A DNA stretch of 63,900 bases from Gemmatimonadota bacterium. Its GTDB lineage: Bacteria; Gemmatimonadota; Gemmatimonadetes; Gemmatimonadales; Gemmatimonadaceae. The notes beneath the pieces are model-generated. The model saw only the letters and a list, made by a program, of their open reading frames with translations, was not told the DNA's origin and did not search any database. The position numbers and the translations under genes are program-made. Shown here one piece after another: positions 16,078-23,374 of this stretch (the stretch's first letter is position 1; the number at the start of each line of letters is the position of its first letter). Location of the stretch: positions 1 to 63,900 of the forward strand of contig BJHH01000007.1 of assembly GCA_014192065.1 (NCBI GenBank). Reading direction: 5' to 3'.

Positions 16078-18012
16078 ATGCTTCGACCTATTCGGCTTCT
16101 CGCGTTGGCGGCGCTCTTCGATGGGGCGCTGCTGGCTGGCGCCCCGCTCACACTGTTTGCCCAAGCTGCTCCCGCGCCCGATGCGTCGCGGATGCCTCCA
16201 GTCGGGTGGGTCGGATCGCCGAAGCAATACGATGCACTGAAGGTCTCGACCGACCTGATGATCCCCACACGTGATGGCAAGCGCATGGCGACCGATGTGT
16301 ACCGGCCGGCTCGCTATGGCGTGCCCGTGACGCAGCCACTGCCGGTGTTGTTGAATCGCACGCCGTACAACAAAGCGGCGCTCGCCGAACTAGCCGTGTG
16401 GTACGCCGAGCGGGGCTACGTGGTGGCGTTGCAGGACACGCGCGGTCGCTACAAGTCTGAAGGCACGTTCTCCAAGGTGCAGCCCGCCGACGCCACCGAT
16501 GGGTACGACGTCATCGAATGGCTCGCCAAGCAGCCCTACGCCAACGGCGTGGTCGGCATGTGGGGCACGTCGTTCTCGGCCCACACCGAGGCCGGCGCCG
16601 CGCAGTACAACCCGCCATCGCTCAAGTCGATGGTGCTCAACATGGGTGGCCTCGCCAATGGTTGGGATCACGGTGTGCGCTATCGCGGCACGTATGAAAT
16701 GGGGCGTCAGCTCACCTGGGCGTGGAGCCAGTTGCTGGCCGACGCGCGCTCGCCCGATGTGCAGGCGCTGCTCACCAAGGAAAAGGTCGAGGACTGGTAC
16801 AGCGTGCAGCCCATGCGGCGCGGCCTCAATCCACTCTCGGTAAACCCGCAGTATGAAGGGTGGTACTTCGACTTCTTCGAGCACGCCGACTACGACGCGT
16901 TCTGGAAGGACCCCATGCTGGCGTGGGATGAACACTACGGGGAAACGTCCGATATCCCCATGATGCACGTGGGCGGATGGTATGACATTTTCACCGCCGG
17001 CACGTTCAAAAATTTTACCGAGTTGCGCAAACTCAAGAAGACGCCGCAGCGCATCGTCGTCGGTCCGTGGACACATGGCGGTAACAATCGCAGCTTCGCG
17101 GGCGACGTAGCCTATGGCGACAGTGCTGCCATCCCCGATTTCCTCACCGACTTCCATCTGCGCTGGTTCGACCATCACCTGAAAGGCGTAGCGAATGGCA
17201 TCGAGAAGGACTCGGCGGTTCGCCTGTTCGTGATGGGTACGGGAGATGGTCGCAAAGACGCCAATGGGCGCCTGCAGCACGGCGGCTACTGGCGTACGAG
17301 CAACGCCTGGCCAGTCACGAACACGCGCATGGTGCCGTACTACTTCCAGGCCGACGGCTCGCTGCGCGCCACGAAGCCGAAGGCGCTGCACTCGAAAACC
17401 ACATATACCTTCGATCCGCGCCATCCGGTGCCGACGGTCGGTGGCGGGTCGTCCGCGCGCCTTAAAGACGGTGCGTACGATCAGCGTGAAGACCCGCGCT
17501 TCCCACCTTCCCAAGCACCTTGGCTGCCGCTGCGCTCCCGCGCCGACGTGGTCGTTTTCCAGACGGAGCCCCTCACCGCGGACATGACGGTCATCGGCCC
17601 GATCACCGTCACGCTCTTCGCCTCCGTCACCACGGTAGACGCGGACTTCACCGCGAAGCTGGTTGACGTCTATCCCTCGAGCACCGACTGGCCCGGCGGT
17701 TTTGATCTCAATCTCACCGACGCCATCGTGCGTGGACGCTATCGCGCCACCCGCGATCATGCCGTGATGCTGCAGCCCGGACGCGTGTACGAGTTCACGA
17801 TTGATCCTTTCCCCACGGCGAACGTGTTCAAGAAGGGGCATCGTATTCGTGTCGACATCTCCAGCAGCAACTTCCCGCGCTTCGACGTGAATCCGAATAC
17901 GGGGGAACCACTGGGAAAGAATCGCCGCCTGGTCACGACCGACATCTCGATTCAGCACAGTGCGACCTATCCGTCGCACATCGTACTGCCGCTCGCGCCC
18001 GCGCGTCCGTAA
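16078..18012 (+). CDS. Secreted CocE/NonD (X-Pro dipeptidyl-peptidase-like) hydrolase
   Basis: 644 residues with a signal peptide (LLALAALFDGALLAGAPLTLFAQ). The alpha/beta-hydrolase part begins at TDLMIPTRDGKRMATDVYRP. The nucleophile motif is WGTSFS, Ser165 being the likely catalytic Ser. The catalytic His is likely in VVGPWTHGGNN. The C-terminal half is the jelly-roll X-Pro-C domain typical of S15/CocE enzymes (DVVVFQTEPLTADMTVIGPI, RGRYRA, FKKGHRIRVDISSSNFPRFDVNPNTG). It cleaves acyl or peptidyl bonds outside the cytoplasm; the exact substrate is unknown. The CitMHS-type transporter starts seven bases after its stop, so the two are likely one operon. Confidence 0.93.
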   Translation: MLRPIRLLALAALFDGALLAGAPLTLFAQAAPAPDASRMPPVGWVGSPKQYDALKVSTDLMIPTRDGKRMATDVYRPARYGVPVTQPLPVLLNRTPYNKAALAELAVWYAERGYVVALQDTRGRYKSEGTFSKVQPADATDGYDVIEWLAKQPYANGVVGMWGTSFSAHTEAGAAQYNPPSLKSMVLNMGGLANGWDHGVRYRGTYEMGRQLTWAWSQLLADARSPDVQALLTKEKVEDWYSVQPMRRGLNPLSVNPQYEGWYFDFFEHADYDAFWKDPMLAWDEHYGETSDIPMMHVGGWYDIFTAGTFKNFTELRKLKKTPQRIVVGPWTHGGNNRSFAGDVAYGDSAAIPDFLTDFHLRWFDHHLKGVANGIEKDSAVRLFVMGTGDGRKDANGRLQHGGYWRTSNAWPVTNTRMVPYYFQADGSLRATKPKALHSKTTYTFDPRHPVPTVGGGSSARLKDGAYDQREDPRFPPSQAPWLPLRSRADVVVFQTEPLTADMTVIGPITVTLFASVTTVDADFTAKLVDVYPSSTDWPGGFDLNLTDAIVRGRYRATRDHAVMLQPGRVYEFTIDPFPTANVFKKGHRIRVDISSSNFPRFDVNPNTGEPLGKNRRLVTTDISIQHSATYPSHIVLPLAPARP

Positions 18013-18019
18013 CGCAGCG

Positions 18020-19342
18020 ATGTTGCTCACCCTCCTCGCCTACGGCATGGTTCTCGTGTTCATGACGCTGATCATGACCAAGAAGCTCTCCCCGCTCACG
18101 GCGCTGATTCTCGTGCCGGTGGCCTTTGGCATCGCGGGTGGGTTCGCCCTGCAGCTCGGGGAGATGATGGTCGCCGGCATCACCAAGCTGGCCCCCACCG
18201 GCGTGATGCTGATGTTCGCCATTTTGTATTTCGCGATCATGCTTGACGCCGGCCTGTTCGAGCCGTTCGTGCAGCGATTGATCGCATGGGTGCACGGCGA
18301 CCCGATGAAAGTTGTCGTCGGCTCGGCGGTGTTGGCGCTGCTCGTTTCACTTGACGGCGACGGCTCTACGACCTACATGATCACCATCGCCGCCATGTTG
18401 CCGCTGTTTCGGCGACTCGGTATGCGACCGCTTGTACTGGCCTGCGTCACGATGCTCGCGTCCGGGGTCATGAATACGCTGCCGTGGGGCGGACCGACCG
18501 CGCGCGCAGCGAGCGCGCTCTCGATCGACGTGAGCACGGTGTTCGTGCCCATGATCCCCGCCCTCGTTGTCGGCGTCTGCTGGGTGTTGTATGTGTCGTA
18601 TCGGCTTGGGCTTGGCGAACGCCGCCGGCTCGCCGCGGTGGGTGCGTTGTCTCCGGCCAACGAACAGGTATTGCGCGAGGAGCTCGCCAATCCTGAGCTG
18701 CGGGACGACACGCGGCACCGACGTCCCCGCCGGCTTTTCGTGAATGCGGCGCTCACCGTGGCCTTGCTCGCGGCGCTCGTCGCCGCCGTGCTGCCGTTGC
18801 CGGTACTCTTCATGATCGGCTTCGCCGTCGCGATGCTGCTCAACTACCCGACGATCGACGAGCAGAAGGCGTTGTTGTCGCGACATGCGGGGAATGTGCT
18901 GGCCGTGGTCGGCCTCATTTTCGCGGCCGGCATCTTCACCGGCATTCTCTCCGGCACGAAGATGGTCGACGCCATGGCCGAGAGCGTGATCCAGTTGGTG
19001 CCGCCGGTGCTCGGCCCCTATCTCGCGATCGTGACCGGTGTGCTCAGTATTCCGTTCACGTTCTTCATTTCCAACGACGCGTTCTACTTCGGTGTGCTCC
19101 CGATTCTTGCGCGAGCGGGCGAGGCGTACGGGATCACGGCCGCCGAGATGGCCCGCGCGTCGTTGATCGGGCAGCCCGTGCACCTCCTGAGCCCGCTCGT
19201 GCCGTCCACCTTCCTCCTGGTCGGACTGGTGGGTGTCGATTTCGACGACCATCAACGCTATACGCTCAAGTGGGCGCTGGCGTCGGCTGCGGTGCTGCTC
19301 CTGGCGGGGCTCGTGACGCTCGTGATTCCGCTACGCGGGTAG
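18020..19342 (+). CDS. Citrate transporter-like (CitMHS) membrane protein
   Basis: 440 residues, nearly all hydrophobic, with about 11-12 membrane segments. The ATG at 18020 gives MLLTLLAYGMVLVFMTLIMTKKLSPLTALI, the usual CitMHS N-terminus. Conserved stretches include SLDGDGSTTYMITIAAMLPLF, MNTLPWGGPTARAASAL and FTFFISNDAFYFGVLPIL. The family takes up citrate or similar carboxylates with metal ions or cations. Placement behind a secreted hydrolase suggests import of a released acid. Substrate unproven. Confidence 0.93.
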   Translation: MLLTLLAYGMVLVFMTLIMTKKLSPLTALILVPVAFGIAGGFALQLGEMMVAGITKLAPTGVMLMFAILYFAIMLDAGLFEPFVQRLIAWVHGDPMKVVVGSAVLALLVSLDGDGSTTYMITIAAMLPLFRRLGMRPLVLACVTMLASGVMNTLPWGGPTARAASALSIDVSTVFVPMIPALVVGVCWVLYVSYRLGLGERRRLAAVGALSPANEQVLREELANPELRDDTRHRRPRRLFVNAALTVALLAALVAAVLPLPVLFMIGFAVAMLLNYPTIDEQKALLSRHAGNVLAVVGLIFAAGIFTGILSGTKMVDAMAESVIQLVPPVLGPYLAIVTGVLSIPFTFFISNDAFYFGVLPILARAGEAYGITAAEMARASLIGQPVHLLSPLVPSTFLLVGLVGVDFDDHQRYTLKWALASAAVLLLAGLVTLVIPLRG

Positions 19343-19579
19343 CCGCTGCGGGGGTAGCCGCTGCGGCTGCTGCTGTGCTTGCGGAGGGCATTGCCTCTGC
19401 CGATAATCGTCGCAACCGCCGGGCAGGTCGGCCAGAGTTACGAGGCGCAATCGCTGACGCCCACTGAAGCTCATTTTCTGTGAGCACTACGTGCGTGGAC
19501 ATTCCCGCCGCGCTATCATTACTCGCGGGACTCCGCCCGACTCATGAAGTGCACCTTCTGACTCTTTATACCTTTTCCA

Positions 19580-19774
19580 ATGATGCCACGAAACACTCTG
19601 CGTCGCCGAGCCGGCCTGACGATTCTTGTCGCTGCCTTCGCTTCGTTTCTCCTCTCCGTCTGGCTCTGGTTTACGGGCAGCCACGAGCAGGGTCTTTATG
19701 TGGGACTGTGGGTGCCCTCAATTCTCTCGTTCGGGTGCGTCGCACTCCAGATCAGCGGTGTCCGCGATGAGTGA
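19580..19774 (+). CDS. Small two-helix membrane protein
   Basis: 64 residues. A basic N-terminus (MMPRNTLRRRAG) is followed by two hydrophobic segments (LTILVAAFASFLLSVWLWF and GLYVGLWVPSILSFGCVALQI). Its end overlaps the next small gene by eight bases, which suggests translational coupling. The layout resembles small conserved membrane proteins seen in many high-GC bacteria, but I cannot name a function. Confidence 0.65.
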   Translation: MMPRNTLRRRAGLTILVAAFASFLLSVWLWFTGSHEQGLYVGLWVPSILSFGCVALQISGVRDE

Positions 19775-19919
19775 CCTCGTCCTCTTTGCGATCGGACTGG
19801 CAGTCGCTGTTCCGGCAGGGACCGTCGTGGTCGCTCTGTTGTACGCCGCCGGCATCGATGAGCAAGAAGCGAAGAAGAGTCAGGCACGGCGAGAACCGGA
19901 TCTGCTGCCGCGGGCCTAG
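19767..19919 (+). CDS. Small one-helix membrane protein
   Basis: 50 residues: MSDLVLFAIGLAVAVPAGTVVVALLYAAGIDEQEAKKSQ and a short charged tail. The ATG at 19767 lies inside the end of the preceding 64-residue gene. One membrane span with a charged cytoplasmic tail. The pair probably forms a unit; role unknown. Confidence 0.6.
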   Translation: MSDLVLFAIGLAVAVPAGTVVVALLYAAGIDEQEAKKSQARREPDLLPRA

Positions 19920-20020
19920 ACGGGGCACTGTCTTCCTCAGCGCACATCAGCCCGGGATGATCCTGCGCACACTCGTGAAATGGGACGGCCGGGTACGGCG
20001 TTGAGGCGCCATCAACTGCC

Positions 20021-20737
20021 ATGAAGCGCACCTACCTGGTCGTCGGCCACTCGAGCGGTATCGGACTCGCACTCACTCAACTGGCCCTGGATGCCGGCCA
20101 CGCGGTGGTCGGAGTGTCGCGACGCGTTTCGGGCATCGTCACGCCTGACCTCAGCGAACGCCAGGCCGACGTGCTCGAGGTCGATGTCGCCTCGCTAGAC
20201 CTACCGGCTGCCCTGGACGGCGTTGCGTACTGCCCCGGGAGCCTGAATCTCAAGTCGTTCGGGGCGCTCCAGGAATCACAGTTCCTGGACGACTTCCGCA
20301 TTTCGGCGCTCGGTGCGGTGCGCGTGCTCCAGGCGACCGCCAATGCCCTCAAGGCCGGTCGGCAGCCCGGCGTCGTGCTCTTCAGCACAGTGGCAGTGCG
20401 GCAGGGTATGCCGTTTCACGCATCGATTGCGATGGCCAAGGGGGCGGTGGAGGGGCTCACCCGATCGCTCGCGGCGGAATGGGCGCCGGTGATCCGCGTC
20501 AACGCTGTTGCGCCATCGCTCACGAGCACCCCCCTCACGGCGCGGCTTCTTTCGAGCGACGAGCGTCTGCAGGCGAGCCGGGACCGTCACCCACTCCGCC
20601 AGGTCGGGCAGCCCGACGACGTCGCCGCAACCGCGCTGTTCCTCCTTGGCGATCAATCGCGGTGGATCACCGGCCAGGTCTGGGGGGTGGACGGCGGCAT
20701 GTCCAGCGTGCGCACGGAGCGACGCGGGGACAGATGA
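20021..20737 (+). CDS. SDR-family oxidoreductase-like protein lacking the active-site Tyr
   Basis: 238 residues with a Rossmann start (YLVVGHSSGIGLAL), a GVAYCPGSL stretch in place of NNAG, and the typical SDR end (GQPDDVAATALFLLGDQSRWITGQVWGVDGG). At the YxxxK site the sequence is I136-A-M-A-K140, so the Lys is kept and the catalytic Tyr is Ile. Subfamilies with HASIAMAKGA-like motifs exist, so this is probably not decay. It may use another acid or act without redox catalysis. Confidence 0.88.
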   Translation: MKRTYLVVGHSSGIGLALTQLALDAGHAVVGVSRRVSGIVTPDLSERQADVLEVDVASLDLPAALDGVAYCPGSLNLKSFGALQESQFLDDFRISALGAVRVLQATANALKAGRQPGVVLFSTVAVRQGMPFHASIAMAKGAVEGLTRSLAAEWAPVIRVNAVAPSLTSTPLTARLLSSDERLQASRDRHPLRQVGQPDDVAATALFLLGDQSRWITGQVWGVDGGMSSVRTERRGDR

Positions 20738-20800
20738 CGCAAGCCTTGCCTTCGGCTGCCGCGGATGACGACACCCGCCTTGCGCGGCGCTGCTGATGGA

Positions 20801-21175
20801 TCAGACGACGAGCGCGCCCCCGGAAATACCAATACAGAGCACGAGCATACCGAGCGCGGGCAGCGATTTCCGCAACGGATCGCGGACTCTGACGTGCATC
20901 GCCAGCGCCCCGAGCATCAGAACGCAGATCAGCGCAGCCGCCGGGAATATCACCGCCGGCAACCAGATGCCCGCGATCAATGCCAGTGCCGATCCCACCT
21001 TGAGTGTCCCGATGGCGTAGGCGAACCATGCCGGCAGTCCGTATGCGGCGAACTCCTCCAGCATCGAGGCGGCGTTGGCTCCCCGATACGCCGTGGGTCG
21101 ATCAAATCGCAGCAGCCACACATTCAGTAGTCCAAGCGCCGCTACGACCTGCAGGATGACCATGACCGTTCTCAT
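20801..21175 (-). CDS. DoxX-like membrane protein A
   Basis: 124 residues, four hydrophobic segments starting MRTVMVILQVVAALGLLNVWLLRF, with the DoxX-like VRVRDPLRKSLPALGML near the end. It diverges from the related gene at 21244, so the 68-base gap between them must hold both promoters. DoxX-like proteins act in membrane redox or quinone-linked processes, but this subgroup (DoxX-like, about 115-125 residues) has no assigned reaction. Confidence 0.8.
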   Translation of the reverse strand: MRTVMVILQVVAALGLLNVWLLRFDRPTAYRGANAASMLEEFAAYGLPAWFAYAIGTLKVGSALALIAGIWLPAVIFPAAALICVLMLGALAMHVRVRDPLRKSLPALGMLVLCIGISGGALVV

Positions 21176-21243
21176 ATCCGCTCCAGTGTGTGACACGTAA
21201 TGTCGCGCCCTGCGGGGGTGAAGACTACTAAGATAAGGATACA

Positions 21244-21591
21244 ATGCAACTCGCCGCAGCCCTTGCGCAGGCCCTCTCGATCGTCGCGTTTGCCGGGTAC
21301 GGCGCGAGCGCGTTGGTGACCGACCGCATGGCAGCGGAATTCCAGCGCTTCGGTCTCGCCCATTTACGAGTGCTGACCGGCACCCTGCAAATCGTGGGAA
21401 GCGTGGCCCTTTTCGTCGGTTACTTCTTCCGTCCACTTCTCTTGCTGTCGGCCGGCGGCTTCGCAGCGATGATGGTGATTGGACTGGTCGTACGAGTGAG
21501 GATCCGGGATCCGTTTGTCGAGATGATCCCGGCGTTCACTCTCATGTGCCTTAATCTGTTTGTAGCCTTATCCGCGTCATCGCGAGGGTGA
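21244..21591 (+). CDS. DoxX-like membrane protein B
   Basis: 115 residues with four membrane segments (MQLAAALAQALSIVAFAGYGASALV to FTLMCLNLFVALS) and VRVRIRDPFVEMIPAF, which parallels VRVRDPLRKSLPA of the divergent neighbour. The two look like distant paralogues. A tRNA 3' fragment begins seven bases after its stop. Confidence 0.8.
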   Translation: MQLAAALAQALSIVAFAGYGASALVTDRMAAEFQRFGLAHLRVLTGTLQIVGSVALFVGYFFRPLLLLSAGGFAAMMVIGLVVRVRIRDPFVEMIPAFTLMCLNLFVALSASSRG

Positions 21592-21597
21592 GCGCAC

Positions 21598-21629
21598 CGG
21601 GGTCGTGGGTTCAAATCCCGCAGTCCCGA
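21598..21629 (+). other. 3' fragment of a tRNA gene (tRNA-Pro-like), possible att remnant
   Basis: The sequence has a complete T arm (gtggg-ttcaaat-cccgc), the 3' acceptor strand agtcccg, and A at the discriminator place. No 5' half is present upstream. C1-G72-type acceptors ending tcccg-A are typical of tRNA-Pro, but the identity is inferred. Such 3' ends are common leftovers of integrase attachment sites. Confidence 0.65.
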
Positions 21630-21746
21630 TGAATGACGAGGTCAACAGCAGTGGCTCCGCTTATCTGAACAGGTTTTGGGCCTGAGATAAGTGGAGTGGC
21701 GGGCGGGTTATGCCCCGTTCGAAGCGACGCTGACTTGGAGCCCAGT

Positions 21747-21818
21747 ATGAGCCGGAAGGGGAACTGCTGCAACAATGCCGTGGCGGAATCTTTCTTCAGT
21801 AGTCTGTTGCAGTTTTAA
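21747..21818 (+). pseudogene. IS3-family transposase (OrfB) fragment
   Basis: The frame reads MSRKGNCCNNAVAESFFSSLLQF then stop. It matches the highly conserved MSRKGxCxDNAxxESFF block of IS3-family integrases, with C and N replacing the usual W-D. The catalytic domain on both sides is missing. A dead IS remnant. Confidence 0.8.
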
Positions 21819-22103
21819 GGTCGTGCTGAAGATCCGCCGACCGATGTCCTTCCATCTGCTGCCCATCCTTATGAGAAGTGAACCTACGCTTCCCAAAGTG
21901 CCTCGTCGAATTGGGGTGCAGGCCAGCTGACGCGACCTATCGAATACGCGCGGCGCTCCCACCTCGACAGCATGGGCGCCCCGCTGGTCCGTACGGTTAT
22001 GATTGGCCAGTGTTCATGGCGCACGCTTCGGGCACCAGAACGCACGAGACGGCGGAGCGCGTTCGCGCCCCGCCGTCCCCGGCCCTGCATAATCTTCCAG
22101 CAG

Positions 22104-23354
22104 TTACGGCTTAAAGTTCGGGTTGTTGTCGAGTTCCGTCCGCGGTACTGGGTAGCAGGTCTGCGAACCCACGGACCCGAAGCCAGTGCGCCAGTACGGC
22201 GTGCCGGTCACCGCGACCCGGTTCGCCGCCGCGACGGGATGGCGGCGCCAGTCGCCCATGCGCTTGCCTTCGATCCAGAAATCTAGGGCTTTCTGGTTGA
22301 AGAGTTCGTACAGGACGCTGGCCGCATCCGTGGCGCCGGCGTACACCGCCTGACCAGCTGCGACGCGCTGTCGATTGATCAGGGTGAGCTGCTGTGTGGC
22401 GTCGGTCGATGCCTCGGCCACGATGTAATCCGCCTCGAGCTTCGATGCGAGTCGGATCGGCGAGGCATAAGTCTGAAACTTCTGCTGCACGACGAACGGC
22501 CCGGCTGCTTGGTCGACCGCAACGAACTTGTGCTGCGACGGGAGCAGGAAAGTGATGCGCGGGTCGGTGGTCTGGTAATACGGCGGGACGCTGACGGTGC
22601 CCCGATCCACCGTGAACCGCCAATACGCGTTGGACAGGCGACCGCGATTGGCGAGATCGTCGGTATAGGTGAGGTTGTAGGTGAACCCGGCCGGAACGGC
22701 GTTTGCGTCCGCAAGCGCACCGGACTTGTCGCCCTTCTGCAGCTTGGCGCGGGCGCGTCCGACCAGTGCCGCGCGGGCCAGCGCCAGTCCGTCAGCCGAG
22801 CCGTTGGCGGTACCGACATCGACCGCCTTGCCAAACCAGAAGATGGCCGAGTCGAGAAGCTGGACCGTGGTCAGTTGCGGCCCCGACGATAGGGTTCCGC
22901 TGCAGAAATCAAGGGCGATGTAGAGGATGCTGTACGCCCGGTACGTTGCGCCGCGCGCCAGGTTGATATTGGTGGTCGGGTTGGGGAGCGCAAGGTCGAG
23001 CAGGATCTTCCCCGACGACGCGGCCAGCTGGAGGCCCGACCAGCGGCCGGCGAGCGTGCCGTTGTCGACTGACACTTCACGCTTGCCGAACTCGTTCTGG
23101 CTCGAGCTCGTCTCGATGATGTACGTCTCGCCAGTAAAATGTGACTCGAACATGGCGGTGGCGCCGAACTCCGTTGCAAAGTTCTGCTGCACCGTTGCCG
23201 CCAAGTCGCCCGCGGTGGCCGCCGGGTTGACCGTGATCGCATCGATCAGGTTCGGGTTGGTGACGTTTAGGAACTTGTCGGTGCAGGCGAGCGTGCCTAG
23301 GACGAGCGCGCCGCCGATCATGGTGCGCGAGACCGCGCGTTGGATCGTCATCAT
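22104..23354 (-). CDS. SusD/RagB-type surface lipoprotein (pair 2)
   Basis: 416 residues from the ATG at 23354, preceded by a good ribosome-binding site (gagagga). The lipoprotein signal ends LGTLAC. The body is SusD-like and ends with the family's LFNQKALDFWIEGKRMGDWRRHP segment and CYPVPRTELDNNP. It lies 20 bases after its SusC partner on the minus strand. Expected to bind a nutrient at the surface; substrate not predictable. Confidence 0.92.
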   Translation of the reverse strand: MMTIQRAVSRTMIGGALVLGTLACTDKFLNVTNPNLIDAITVNPAATAGDLAATVQQNFATEFGATAMFESHFTGETYIIETSSSQNEFGKREVSVDNGTLAGRWSGLQLAASSGKILLDLALPNPTTNINLARGATYRAYSILYIALDFCSGTLSSGPQLTTVQLLDSAIFWFGKAVDVGTANGSADGLALARAALVGRARAKLQKGDKSGALADANAVPAGFTYNLTYTDDLANRGRLSNAYWRFTVDRGTVSVPPYYQTTDPRITFLLPSQHKFVAVDQAAGPFVVQQKFQTYASPIRLASKLEADYIVAEASTDATQQLTLINRQRVAAGQAVYAGATDAASVLYELFNQKALDFWIEGKRMGDWRRHPVAAANRVAVTGTPYWRTGFGSVGSQTCYPVPRTELDNNPNFKP

Positions 23355-23374
23355 GATAGTGGTCCTCTCGCCTG

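Larger units (their letters stand above)
21592..22103. other. Decayed region between DoxX-like gene and SusD (pair 2)
   Basis: 512 bases without an intact gene. It contains the tRNA 3' fragment, an inverted repeat (cttatct at 21660-21666 with agataag at 21685-21691), an IS3-type transposase scrap and about 280 bases in which I recognise nothing. Confidence 0.6.

Noticed and set aside
16390-18030. 546-codon minus-strand frame opposite the CocE-type gene
   Set aside because: Antisense shadow of a well-supported gene.
20801-21436. DoxX-like protein A as a 211-residue protein starting at 21436
   Set aside because: The extra N-terminus is antisense to DoxX-like protein B and non-hydrophobic; the membrane protein starts at 21175.
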